Positions 48,301 through 50,848 of a stretch of DNA of 64,000 nt are shown here, piece after piece; position 1 is the first letter of the stretch, and every line of letters starts with the position of its first letter. Made by a program: the position numbers and the translations under genes. Source of the stretch: Ornithodoros turicata (taxonomy: Eukaryota > Arthropoda > Arachnida > Ixodida > Argasidae); NCBI RefSeq assembly GCF_037126465.1, contig NW_026999454.1, forward strand, positions 124,001-188,000, in the 5' to 3' direction. The notes below the pieces were generated by a model that was given only the letters and a program-made list of their open reading frames with translations, made no database searches and had not been told where the DNA came from.

Positions 48301-50848
48301 AACGTGGACATTCTGCTCCATGCGGTTGCAAGCTTCCATACCGTTCCGTTCACGCTGAGTTGGCGCTCCGTTGCCCGATTCAGTTGGCAAAAGTTGCTCC
48401 ATGCGGTTGCCGCCTCAGACACAGCAGAGTTATTTAATCTGGACTTCACAACTAATATCCTCAAAACCCAGCGAGGGGGGGGGGGGGGAGGTGGAGAAGG
48501 GTGACTTACTGGTGACATTTTTCCTAGTGGCTATTTCCAAAGATTCTCGAAACAGTCTTCGCTGACTGAGCAGTTCCCACGCGAGCGCGGTGGTTTCTTC
48601 GAAACGAGGCCCATAGCCTTGGCACACTTTTAGGTGTCTGAGGATTTGCGTCTGTCTGCTTTTTTTGTCCGTGCTTCTGGCTTTCAACATGGTTTAGAAC
48701 CGGTTGGGGTTCATAAGCACCAAACATCCTATAACCTTGTGGAAGCCTAAGTTCCCACAACCTCGGGGCGTCAGCCCGTCCGCTCCGCACGCGAAGGAAC
48801 ACGCAGCACAACAACAGAATCAATGCAACATCGGTTTATTTTACCTTCTCCGCCACAGTATGTACTTCGTCAAGGCGAGCATCTCCAAATAATCAAGCTT
48901 GCCCTGTCGCACCCTGCCTTTTATCTCCTCCAAGGCAACCCCCCCCTCCACGATGAAAGTTGAAAGTCACTGAAAAGGTTAGCCAGCTGTAGGACTCGAA
49001 TCCACATCTTCTGGATTGCCGATCCAGGGCTCTACCAATTGGTAGAGCCCTCTGGTAGCTCAATTGGTAGAGCCCTGGACCGGCAATCCAGAAGATGTGG
49101 GTTTGAGTCCTACAGCTGGCTAACCCTTTCAGTGACTTTCAACTTTCATCGTTAATTTCTTAGGCAAATTGAAGCTTTGTATGTATTTGTCCCTTCTATG
49201 TTGTTCCAGCCTCAGAACATCAGTTCTTTCATGTTCATTAGTTGCCGCCTGCGTCGATCCCGTCGTATGAATGCGTGTGTGAGTGAGCAAAAATGTAAGA
49301 GTGAAAGGAGGATGGGTGAGAGAGAGTGGCTGGTTTGTCCCTTCAGATGACGCAGCCTGGAAGTCGCTGAAAAGGCGTGTTAGCTTAGCTCAATTGGTAG
49401 AGCCCTGGACCGGCAATCCAGAAGATGTAGGTTCGAGTCCTACCAGCTGGCTATAACCTTTTCAGTGACTTTCAACTTTTATCGTTAGTTTATTTACTTT
49501 GCGCCTATGTGCAAGTGAATCTAAATTTGGTTCTTCCAACATACATGTAACCGAAGAAGTCCTTCGAAACTATAGACAATATAAGCCTGGGAGCAGTTCT
49601 TTGTACTTTGTCTTTTTTTTTCATGGCGTGGATGTGTAGGTATCCCAGACTGCAGATGCATACTCTAAACAAGTTTGAACTAAGGTTTTATATGGCTGTT
49701 AATATAATATCTTTATTTTTATGGCGAAATTTCGTTCTTTGCATTCACAGACTTCGAGTGCCTTTCGCGCACATATTAGTATCCCATTTCGGATCGTTCA
49801 CTTTAAATTGGTCGCCAGCAATGAAAAGGATGCCTAGAAGAAGCATAGACTATTGGCTGCTGCTCCCAACTTGAGGCCATTTTCTTCAATATGTGTCCTA
49901 CTGGTTCGAGGGGTACTTCCGCATTGTTCTATTCAATTCAATTTAATTCAATTTTATTTTCCTTTCGGATGAGAGAGAGTAAAAACCCAGAAGGCTGTGC
50001 TGTTCGTGGATGACAAAGGTCTGCAAATAACCAGTGGCCTAGCCTCTTTAGCTGAAAAAAAAAACAAAAAACCAAGAAACAAACAAACAAACAAAAAGCA
50101 GAGGACACTGATTGCTTGCTCCGTATGCTCGAGTCAAAAGTTACAGAAAAAGAGGTGCTAAGGTCCCTTCGAACAAACGTCTTTCGAACAAACGGCGTCG
50201 ATCAACCGGCTTTCGATCAAACGGCTTTCGACCAAGCGGCGTTCGATCAAACACCTTCGATGCAGTAGTAATAAACATATGGGTCTGTTTGTAATGGGTA
50301 ATTCATTTTGCACTGAATCATTCTTCGTAAAACATACTGACTTTCTTTGCAGAGGCTACGTCATGAGTGCAGACGTGACGGATGTGCTGCGGGACCAGAG
50401 CTACTGGCCGAGCTACAACACCCCGTAAGCAGTGCTGGTCCGTGTTCGAGAAATATGCATAACAACGCTTCATATCGACCAGGTACTTTCAGAGGATTTT
50501 TAACCTAAGCGGTGACCCCGAAGCTGTTGCGAAGTTCGGTGACTGGTTTAGCTACAACATGACTCCGAGGGCACGCATCTTCCGTAGGGATCATCATAAC
50601 GTTCACGACATGCGGACTATGACCAAGCTCATGAGGTGCGGAATCGCAGGTGATCCGAATAAGCTCGAAATACGTTCTCCTCGTGCAGGTACAACAACTA
50701 CACGAAGGATCCCTTATCAGCGTGTAATTGCACTCCGCCATACAGCGCAGAAAACGCTATATCGGCACGCAGCGACCTGAACCCAGCCGATGGAGTGTAC
50801 CCGTTTCCATCCCTCGGCCATCGATCCCACGGTTCCACAGATATGAAG
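6054..50848 (+). CDS. phospholipase B-like (PLBD/lamina-ancestor family) gene, spliced, partial
   Basis: Nine coding blocks join in one frame: 6054-6300, 27281-27381, 27434-27651, 36248-36315, 36373-36530, 39219-39311, 50353-50424, 50483-50635 and 50689-50848, about 423 codons. The family is lysosomal or secreted Ntn-hydrolases related to mammalian PLBD1/PLBD2. They mature by self-cleavage before a Cys nucleophile, and the mammalian proteins are roughly 550-590 residues. The SCSAL site is at 27516-27530. Family landmarks in order: [58 protein letters not shown] and RYNNY. The signal-peptide exon and the C-terminal exon(s) are missing from the window. All introns are GT-AG and several are swollen by transposons. 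Confidence 0.8.
6806..7030. repeat. degenerate short-motif array (GGGACCA/GTGGAACCAG type)
   Basis: After TCCCAGGCAAAAATCTGG (6819-6836) the sequence consists of degenerate repeats such as TGGGACCACTT, AAGTGGAACCAG and GGTCCCACTT for about 200 bp. An inverted relative at 21240-21535 ends with the complementary motif CCAGATTTTCGCCTGGGA. Both therefore belong to one nonautonomous repeat family. No coding content is visible. Confidence 0.55.
7031..8374. other. intronic sequence without recognised gene
   Basis: This is part of the first recognised intron of the phospholipase B-like gene. It holds a pyrimidine-rich patch at 7675-7740 and an 11-base G run at 7995-8005 after GATCTTTCA. No domain-bearing frame was seen. 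Confidence 0.4.
8375..8380. repeat. target-site duplication ATTGAA, left copy
   Basis: ATTGAA directly abuts the first base of the giant palindromic element and recurs exactly at 20884-20889 just beyond its last base. A 6-bp duplication is expected for Polinton/Maverick elements. Confidence 0.75.
8391..8567. repeat. subterminal mini inverted repeat in left arm
   Basis: TATCAGCTCAAGTATCCGGA at 8391 onward and its inverted copy ending at 8567 form a 29-bp inverted pair (8391-8419 and 8539-8567) with one mismatch, separated by about 119 bp. The module is mirrored in the other arm at 20697-20873. Each transposon end therefore carries its own small hairpin just inside the 10-bp terminus. It may be a protein-binding end structure or a small element carried along. 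Confidence 0.7.
8732..10980. promoter_or_regulatory. six CRE palindromes (TGACGTCA) in left arm
   Basis: Exact TGACGTCA octamers occur at 8732, 8744, 9505, 9585, 10310 and 10973, and they are mirrored in the right arm. TGACGTCA is the full CREB/ATF consensus. Several copies lie inside the reiterated arm modules, so the count partly reflects duplication. Whether they bind anything is unknown. Confidence 0.4.
9391..9512. repeat. 56-bp tandem duplication inside left arm
   Basis: The unit beginning GAGGCTAAGAGAGAAGAGCA and ending CATTGGTCGT is present twice head to tail and is followed by GACGTCATCCTATTGTC. A diverged third copy lies at about 10262-10320. The mirror copies are at about 19752-19873. 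This is one of several internal reiterations that build the arm. Confidence 0.75.
9640..11060. repeat. reiterated modules of the arm (TATTATTTATTGAATC type)
   Basis: A module with TATTATTTATTGAATC, GATTATTTCCTTT and CTATTGCAGAA recurs at about 9645-9720, 10448-10535 and 11018-11060. Each copy follows a region with AATTATTAAGAAT and GGCAGCACTATCGTCAAG. The spacing of roughly 600-800 bp suggests that the arm grew by duplication of larger units. Confidence 0.55.
11770..13480. repeat. large direct repeats inside left arm
   Basis: The block with CATATGCCAATAAACCAAG, CACTCATGTCTGGTAT, GCGTAAAGAAAGCACAGGAC and GAGCAGGGAAAAGGC appears near 11815-11950 and 12655-12795, with a diverged copy at 13365-13490. 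A second block with GGTCTGCTTGGAAAACGACG recurs at about 12377 and 13029. These are direct repeats several hundred bases long. They explain the similar short frames, which I do not regard as genes. Confidence 0.65.
14568..14696. other. GC-rich asymmetric spacer at the palindrome axis
   Basis: The 129 bases between the arms are strongly GC- and CpG-rich (runs such as CTCGCGCGCGCGTCC and GGTCCGCGCGCGGCTCGCG) inside otherwise AT-leaning arms. They are not self-complementary end to end. This asymmetric centre is hard to produce by simple read-folding artefacts and would form the loop if the arms paired. Confidence 0.7.
20697..20873. repeat. subterminal mini inverted repeat in right arm
   Basis: This is the mirror image of 8391-8567: TATCAGCTCAAGTAGCCGGA at 20697 onward pairs with TCCGGATACTTGAGCTGATA ending at 20873. 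It lies 10 bp inside the right terminus CATTACTACT. Confidence 0.7.
20884..20889. repeat. target-site duplication ATTGAA, right copy
   Basis: Exact copy of the 8375-8380 hexamer, immediately after the last base of the palindromic element. Confidence 0.75.
21240..21540. repeat. degenerate short-motif array (CTGGAACCAGTCCAGATT type)
   Basis: About 300 bp of imperfect units such as CAACTGGAACCA, GGGACCATCC and CTGGAACCAGTCCAGATTC end in TTTTCGCCTGGGA. The region is inverted relative to 6806-7030 and belongs to the same repeat family. Frames across it come from the repeats and are not proteins. Confidence 0.6.
21577..23370. mobile_element. nonautonomous hAT-type transposon, 8-bp TSD CTCTCAAC
   Basis: The element begins TAGTGATGGGC and ends in the complementary GACACATCACTA. 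It is flanked by perfect 8-bp duplications, CTCTCAAC, at 21569-21576 and 23371-23378. Subterminal regions are full of GAACGA and GTTCA motifs (21600-21665 and 23035-23360), which is common in hAT ends. The 1794-bp body has no transposase motif. It sits just right of the GGAACCAG array. Confidence 0.85.
24635..24642. repeat. target-site duplication ACACCTTC, left copy of P-like element
   Basis: ACACCTTC is repeated exactly at 26208-26215, directly outside the two 31-bp inverted termini. Confidence 0.8.
24643..26207 (+). mobile_element. P-element-like transposon carrying a THAP-type frame
   Basis: The two ends are 31-bp inverted repeats, starting TAGAGTCACTGTAC and running through GGGGGAAGAGTA (24643-24673 and 26177-26207), with two mismatches. 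An exact 8-bp target duplication, ACACCTTC, flanks them. A 31-bp TIR, an 8-bp duplication and an internal THAP-like coding segment are what is known for P-superfamily transposons. At 1565 bp it is too short for a full P transposase, so it is internally deleted or derived. Confidence 0.8.
24874..25374 (+). CDS. THAP-domain-like transposase fragment of P-like element
   Basis: An open frame from the ATG at 24874 (context AACAACCATG) to 25374 starts [16 protein letters not shown]. Further on it contains [20 protein letters not shown] and TAVRSSF. The last part matches the second half of a THAP zinc finger: C-x2-H before F, then a degenerate AVPxxF box. The N-terminal CC may supply the first metal pair. 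The middle is longer than a THAP domain allows and contains an acceptor-like TTTCATTGCAG near 25040-25050, so an intron of about 35-100 bp is plausible. No transposase catalytic core follows. The frame is probably the DNA-binding remnant of the element and not a host gene. Confidence 0.55.
   Translation: MSGCCAATGQSQGKHFSAFRRAKVTKRVDRHRTCRKNFAPTNNTRSSEVNFVACLFFIAEPLHTVLNNSSTVRRTAVRIKVVFVGSSHCVPCPAVLTKRHCQDHFTRDDFEDKEIRKKLKWTAVRSSFAYRTPTGLRKAPIPRSSHAEFSEESLKDLHTEVDDNIV
26208..26215. repeat. target-site duplication ACACCTTC, right copy of P-like element
   Basis: Exact match to 24635-24642, immediately after the right inverted terminus. Confidence 0.8.
26290..26580 (+). mobile_element. LINE 3' end (5'-truncated), pyrimidine-rich tail
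   Basis: A T/C-rich stretch runs to GGAATAGCAATCCGAC, a TGACCTTTCC block and the terminal AATAAACATATCCTCCTCCCC. The same terminal order (GGAATAGCAAGCC, then CTTTCC, then AAACATATTCCCCCC) ends the RNase H-coding LINE at 62876-63787, and in reverse the copy at 55528-55860. It is therefore the 3' UTR of the same LINE family. The left border is approximate and no target duplication was resolved. Confidence 0.6.
26870..27118 (-). mobile_element. Ruka-like tRNA-derived SINE with 9-bp TSD
   Basis: On the minus strand a tRNA-like head with the B box GGGTTCGAATCC is followed by GGTGCTGCCTGGGGTTTTTC, then GAGACGCTGTCAGACAC and GTCGGCCCAGGACGCACATT. The tail is CACCACCACCACC. ACTGGAATG is duplicated at 26861-26869 and 27119-27127. 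This module order is the one I associate with tick SINEs and is the main clue to the organism. Confidence 0.8.
27281..27381 (+). CDS. phospholipase B-like protein, exon
   Basis: The acceptor CTGTTTCCAG precedes and the donor CT|GTGAGT follows. It encodes [20 protein letters not shown] and then [13 protein letters not shown]. The segment corresponds to the family's VxxxxxQxDGLxxG region, which leads toward the self-cleavage site. It enters in phase 0 and leaves two bases of a Leu codon completed by the next exon. The intron to the next block is only 52 bp (27382-27433), in sharp contrast with the 21-kb intron before it. Confidence 0.85.
27434..27651 (+). CDS. phospholipase B-like protein, exon with Cys nucleophile
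   Basis: The block follows AAACGCAG and encodes [38 protein letters not shown] and [15 protein letters not shown]. In PLBD proteins self-cleavage exposes the Cys of an SCSAL-type site as the N-terminal nucleophile. Here that codon is TGC at 27519-27521. The [23 protein letters not shown] stretch matches the conserved sandwich-fold strand region. The donor TCAG|GTATGG leaves phase 1, which suits an acceptor at 36248. A short extra exon in the 8.6-kb intron cannot be excluded. Confidence 0.85.
27652..29150. other. intron sequence, no gene recognised
   Basis: I see no conserved coding motif. A weak relic of the LINE 3' end (CTGACCTTTCCGTAATAAACG at 28617-28637) is visible, followed by an A-rich patch at 28655-28680. 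Confidence 0.4.
29306..29557 (-). pseudogene. hAT transposase fragment (decayed)
   Basis: The minus-strand frame reads [16 protein letters not shown], then [19 protein letters not shown] and [11 protein letters not shown]. This order (SLWyxxxxxNxVSKxLQ, a QLxxLxxFxxxYRxxGF segment, then xxFxxKRxRKK) is typical of the central part of ZMYM/DUF4371-type hAT transposases. No complete enzyme surrounds it and the frame breaks on both sides. Confidence 0.6.
31495..31707 (-). pseudogene. hAT transposase C-terminal dimerisation domain fragment
   Basis: The frame contains [20 protein letters not shown] and ends [12 protein letters not shown]. SCERSFSxLKxIKxxxRxxM, followed by LDFxxxxxxF, is the signature of the hAT C-terminal (hATC) dimerisation domain. 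The rest of the transposase is missing or decayed. It belongs to the element bounded at 31163-32788. Confidence 0.75.
32235..32315. repeat. AACGTTTTAA-type degenerate repeat
   Basis: GTCGTTTTAACGTTTTAAGG, GTAACGACGTTTAACGACTT and GACGTAATAACGTTCTAA form a short patch of reiterated motif inside the hAT element. The patch is noncoding. Confidence 0.35.
33502..35449. mobile_element. unclassified TIR element with AGAATTCTATGAGAA-type arrays
   Basis: The element begins CCCTATTGAAAAATCCTAC and ends GGATTTTTCAATAGGG, which are inverted copies. Both subterminal zones carry degenerate repeats of the kind GGAATTCTCACAGAGG / GAGAAATTCTATGAGAAA (33540-33760 and 35285-35430). Candidate flanking hexamers are imperfect (AAAGCA against AAGGCA on the minus strand). 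The ~1.95-kb body has no recognised transposase. Confidence 0.55.
36248..36315 (+). CDS. phospholipase B-like protein, exon ([12 protein letters not shown] block)
   Basis: This short exon encodes [17 protein letters not shown], a clear match to the family's SxPGxxxSxDDFYxLSSGL motif. It ends at TTG|GTAAGT in phase 0. Two acceptors are possible: GGCACACAG just before 36248, which keeps the frame with the phase-1 donor at 27651 and adds TFSSS, or the stronger TTTTCTTCCAG just before 36264, which would need another short exon upstream. The ambiguity affects only about five residues at the left edge. Confidence 0.75.
36373..36530 (+). CDS. phospholipase B-like protein, exon
   Basis: The acceptor GTCCTCTACAG lies only 57 bp after the previous donor. 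The block encodes [39 protein letters not shown] and HNSGT, matching the family's helix-rich stretch before YNNQ. It ends GGGAC|GTAAGT, leaving two bases of a Thr codon. This gives the conserved SGTYNNQ junction with the exon at 39219. Confidence 0.85.
36541..39218. other. intron, mostly unassigned repeats
   Basis: No gene was recognised. Visible features are GATACCG/CGGTATC-type palindromic motifs at 38020-38130 (similar to 53720-53870 and probably hAT-end debris), a long T run at 38382-38399, and A-rich microsatellites. A minus-strand frame at 36562-36747 has a FRCPSCHFF...CNPACCP cysteine pattern that I could not assign. Confidence 0.4.
39219..39311 (+). CDS. phospholipase B-like protein, exon ([13 protein letters not shown] block)
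   Basis: The exon follows AATTGCAG and ends TTGCC|GTAAGT. It encodes [16 protein letters not shown] and LLWVLEQLP. YNNQxMVLDxKxF is one of the most conserved PLBD motifs and is thought to contribute active-site residues. It enters with the third base of the Thr codon and leaves two bases of a Pro codon, in agreement with 36530 and 50353. The following intron (39312-50352) holds the BEL retrotransposon. Confidence 0.9.
39838..40020 (+). repeat. degenerate AAGGCCGAAAAATCAAAA array
   Basis: About ten imperfect units of 15-17 bp built on GGCCGAAAAATCAAAAC lie head to tail. The inverted version is at 40438-40605. The array follows a conserved GGATAATTTCGACCACCTGG segment. Translation gives only repeat-encoded KAEKSKH-type peptides. 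Confidence 0.7.
40438..40745 (-). repeat. tRNA-like head followed by GGCCGAAAA array
   Basis: Read on the minus strand this begins with a tRNA-like B box (GCGGGTTCAATCCCGGCCG near 40672-40690). About 70 bp later it continues as repeated AAAAGGCCGAAAAATCAGAA units. It is inverted relative to 39838-40020. The combination suggests a SINE-like element whose body is a short-motif array. Confidence 0.55.
41001..41737. repeat. left arm of inverted-repeat element interrupted by BEL
   Basis: This 0.74-kb stretch is the diverged reverse complement of 47665-48413; for example GGCGGCAACC at the outer end and CCTCAGACTAAATAT at the inner end. Together they form a foldback element with a short loop. The BEL/Pao retrotransposon at 41782-47600 was inserted in that loop. 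Arm divergence is clearly higher than between the BEL LTRs, so the foldback is older. Confidence 0.75.
41777..41781. repeat. target-site duplication AAAGG, left copy
   Basis: AAAGG directly precedes the TG of the left LTR and recurs at 47601-47605 right after the CA of the other LTR. Confidence 0.85.
41782..41983 (-). repeat. BEL/Pao LTR (3' LTR of minus-strand element)
   Basis: The 202-bp repeat starts TGTAAAGTCGCGCCCGG and ends GCAAGATCCTTCA. I find no difference from the copy at 47399-47600. Just inside, the minus strand carries a G-rich polypurine-like tract (CTTCGGGGGGTGTG, 41984-41997), as expected next to a 3' LTR. Confidence 0.9.
42012..44066 (-). CDS. BEL/Pao pol, RNase H and integrase part (after amber codon)
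   Basis: This 684-residue frame continues the upstream gag-pol in the same phase and is separated from it only by one TAG. It opens with RNase H motifs ([27 protein letters not shown]). It then has the zinc-binding region HLLxxxxxx-like CHWDLLQAG...CVVCQRYN, and the integrase core with LDFAGP (first Asp, near residue 393), [10 protein letters not shown] (second Asp, near 453) and [12 protein letters not shown] (Glu, near 503). The BEL-type DUF5641-like tail [12 protein letters not shown] closes it. The start Met listed is only the first Met after the stop; natural translation would come from the upstream frame. Confidence 0.9.
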   Translation of the reverse strand: MDKDVVHTEIHMFCDASPTAYGAVAYTVMEDSCGTRTAAMLMAKSRLAPIKELTIPRLELMACLVGARLVSYITEKIKISPVRLHFWTDSRIALCWIRGDPQRWKQFVQNRVQEIQRLTQIDGWKYCKGKENPADLLTRGMQAKKMTESELWWSGPSWMTRSDSEWPVWNMDDDLERNELEEKKTKVLQTLTTETEDVIEMERYSSVRRLHRVVAWILRFRGNATKKSYTTGPLTAQELQRAEECCIKLVQGKAFPEEIAAVLSNKPLPIWSTLQGSKLFMDTSGVLRVAGRLHHSDLPYDQKHPVVLPKKNHYAELLIRQCHWDLLQAGVRDTLVQLRERFWIVHARQLIKSILKKCVVCQRYNVRAARQETAPLPSTRVTQSEPFAVTGLDFAGPVWIKAQRSAKEAYFVIFVCAVNRAVHLELVEAMSATAFLLAFRRFVARRGIPKVVYSDNAKAFRKSNKEIRNLWDVTHGHEIEEKIAEWRVEWRYNVPYAPWWGGFYERLVRSVKVTLKKTIGARCLKEAELNTILTEVEAILNSRPITFVYEEEGTHPLCPSAFLTGKRLTTLPNTKASDVPESSGSTLQIMWQKRAESLNTFWKRWSAEYLTELRNFHNKSKGGQLQVDDIVIVRDDRKKRQGWPTGQIIRSFPGKDGKTRAFEVRMSDRTTVLRPGDLLYKLEV
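44079..47306 (-). CDS. BEL/Pao gag-protease-reverse transcriptase
   Basis: This 1075-residue frame begins [14 protein letters not shown] and has a Gag region with [16 protein letters not shown]. Around residues 375-440 it has three Cys-rich knuckles ([41 protein letters not shown]). The protease DTGS triad is near residue 493. The reverse transcriptase has [21 protein letters not shown] and the catalytic MYVDD near residue 914. It ends at an amber codon directly before RNase H in the same frame. Given the identical LTRs, the stop is either a recent mutation or a readthrough site. Confidence 0.92.
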   Translation of the reverse strand: MKMERMECLKRRRQGLRSPVTRTVKEATEKLGDVNLAEEDIEVLVARIKKQTENLEKVDAELEPLWSEGDVDAEQQEGFKYIDGATALLARLQFRLERNSTAISRTSERQSGSRQSENAGRMNQHGKLPKLDLVKFNGQRRDWFAFWEQFRQMVHDNQRLSTCDKFHYLRAALTGEAASAIAGLPPTERCYDDALEILKRRFGNETLQIEDHMSRLTNLQPVRAQHDVRGLRKLYDGVVSQVRALKALGVPEESFASMLYSIMLRLVPQELVVDFNKGALQAEAGTTSQSRSGQEAGDDNTSARASSQHVVKLNNFLVFLRVEVDSRERSIFTREGDRKEPAGSHKDREVKTHAKRAKRPSSTSTLLHTAEEYSECFFCKAKDHKTAECQATISVEKLRKLKEGGRCFRCTLPNHVSRRCWRKVECSKCQGRHAASVCSPRGDSSLSTDKSTSESSQFSLELTRRTKGPETILQTVVAWCKGPGEASKGKIMFDTGSQRTFVTQRTAQNLKCETVGQERLKVGVFGGRQEERTFRRVSIRLLSLQGGNEYDMEALVTDVISGQNTPMPCSFIIDKMRAKNLPVQQLVCPENEEEIQVLIGTDQYWDLVTGRIVRLGSSIRAVETRIGWMVHGVSPRAGTIQHCNQTLVLRLSVDEDEGNSTLEKFWQLESIGVVPDTDDEQENPVLRRFFQSVTQNGGRYEVALPYKSTLNLGNNKGVALKRLTQLTRRLARNEELLKRYDEAIRMYSDNSMAERVVDEVDEGQSVVYYMPHQAILRESSSTTKTRVVFDCSSSCGSTKSLNQCLEAGPNLNPDVVGLLLNFRVHKIALGADVEKSFLQITVREEDRNALRYLWYETKPEAGMPLPPVESWRMTRVPFGTTASPFLLAATLRSHFKMMEEEYPETARLLSSHMYVDDLITGANDVQEAQKIAKEATAFLEQTKMRLHKWATNHGDVRESLQAESGERALGDPKDMQKVLGISWLPDTDVLTFGMSDLWSLHHEGGDTKRRVLQIIARLYDPLGMLAPFTIRGRILFQLLWKRKIGWEDILPTDLQTTWIRWGSELQDLPDIRVPR
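47371..47388 (-). other. primer binding site, tRNA-Phe type
   Basis: On the minus strand TGGTGCCGAAACCCGGGA lies 10 bases inside the 5' LTR. It is complementary to a tRNA 3' end of the form TCCCGGGTTTCGGCA plus CCA, which I recognise as animal tRNA-Phe. The 10-base gap after the LTR is longer than in many elements. Confidence 0.75.
47399..47600 (-). repeat. BEL/Pao LTR (5' LTR of minus-strand element)
   Basis: Identical, as far as I can read, to 41782-41983; it starts TGTAAAGTCGCG and ends GATCCTTCA. The duplicate target AAAGG follows at 47601-47605. Confidence 0.9.
47665..48413. repeat. right arm of inverted-repeat element interrupted by BEL
   Basis: Diverged reverse complement of 41001-41737. 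It runs from ATATTTAGTCTGAGG at the inner side to GCGGTTGCCGCC at the outer side, with a small local duplication of CTCCATGCGGTTGC. No protein is encoded. Confidence 0.75.
48473..48489. repeat. poly-G tract
   Basis: About 14 G residues follow AAACCCAGCGA. It is the same kind of tract seen near hAT ends elsewhere, but no paired terminus was found. Confidence 0.4.
48951..49160. repeat. head-to-head pair of tRNA-like SINE units (inverted)
   Basis: Two copies of a tRNA-like sequence (GCTCAATTGGTAGAGCCCTGG A-box side, GTTCGAGTCCTAC B-box side) face each other, with the axis near 49040. Both continue outward into the same CAGTGACTTTCAACTTTCAT tail. The shared tail shows these are SINE units and not functional tRNA genes. 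The anticodon-loop position would read CCGGCAA or TCGGCAA. Confidence 0.7.
49379..49490 (+). mobile_element. tRNA-derived SINE unit with tRNA-Ala-like fold
   Basis: A third copy of the tRNA-like module can be folded as D arm GCTC...GAGC, anticodon arm CTGGA-CCGGCAA-TCCAG and T arm GTAGG-TTCGAGT-CCTAC, but an extra base spoils the acceptor stem. It is followed by the same CTTTTCAGTGACTTTCAAC tail as the pair at 48951-49160, so it is retroposed and not a cellular tRNA gene. Confidence 0.65.
49480..49910 (-). pseudogene. CR1/L2-type LINE reverse transcriptase remnant
   Basis: On the minus strand, 49631-49700 reads [20 protein letters not shown] with stops around it. This is the C-terminal RT signature of CR1/L2-like LINEs (YxxLVxPxLEYAsxVWdPYt). 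The same relic with the same flanks lies at 58800-59410, in the same orientation. Confidence 0.65.
50172..50265. repeat. TTCGATCAAACGGC-type motif array
   Basis: Units such as CGAACAAACGTCTTTCGAA, CGATCAAACGGCTTTCGAC and CAAGCGGCGTTCGATCAAAC repeat every ~15-17 bp. Similar arrays are at 58408-58510, 59597-59670, 61010-61110 and 61800-61880. The core TTCGATCAAA/TTTGATCGAA reads alike on both strands. Confidence 0.65.
50353..50424 (+). CDS. phospholipase B-like protein, exon
   Basis: Acceptor CTTTCTTTGCAG, donor CCCC|GTAAGC. It encodes [24 protein letters not shown], whose parts DVTDVLRDQ and YWPSYN match the conserved D-T-x-x-L-xxxxYWPSYNxP motif of PLBD proteins. The phase (third base of a Pro codon in, two bases of Pro out) agrees with both neighbours. 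Confidence 0.9.
50483..50635 (+). CDS. phospholipase B-like protein, exon (PRARIFRRD block)
   Basis: The exon follows ATCGACCAG and encodes [36 protein letters not shown] and MRTMTKLMR. PRAxIFRRD is a hallmark of the family. It ends ATGAG|GTGCGG, splitting the Arg codon that begins the RYNNY motif. The preceding intron is only 58 bp. Confidence 0.9.
50689..50848 (+). CDS. phospholipase B-like protein, exon (last one found)
   Basis: The acceptor CTCGTGCAG is followed by [20 protein letters not shown] and [20 protein letters not shown]. The end is MK|GTCAGT in phase 0. Family members have RYNNYKxDPxSxxxC followed by an ExxIxxRxDLNP segment, both visible here. Cys residues and two sequons (NYT, NCT) suit a secretory-pathway protein. 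The expected C-terminal exon (GPTxxxxPxFxW and beyond) was looked for to 64000 and not seen. Confidence 0.88.

Noticed and set aside
49379..49452. Functional tRNA-Ala gene
   Set aside because: The arms fold but the acceptor stem needs a bulge, and the unit shares its downstream tail with two other copies, as a SINE would.
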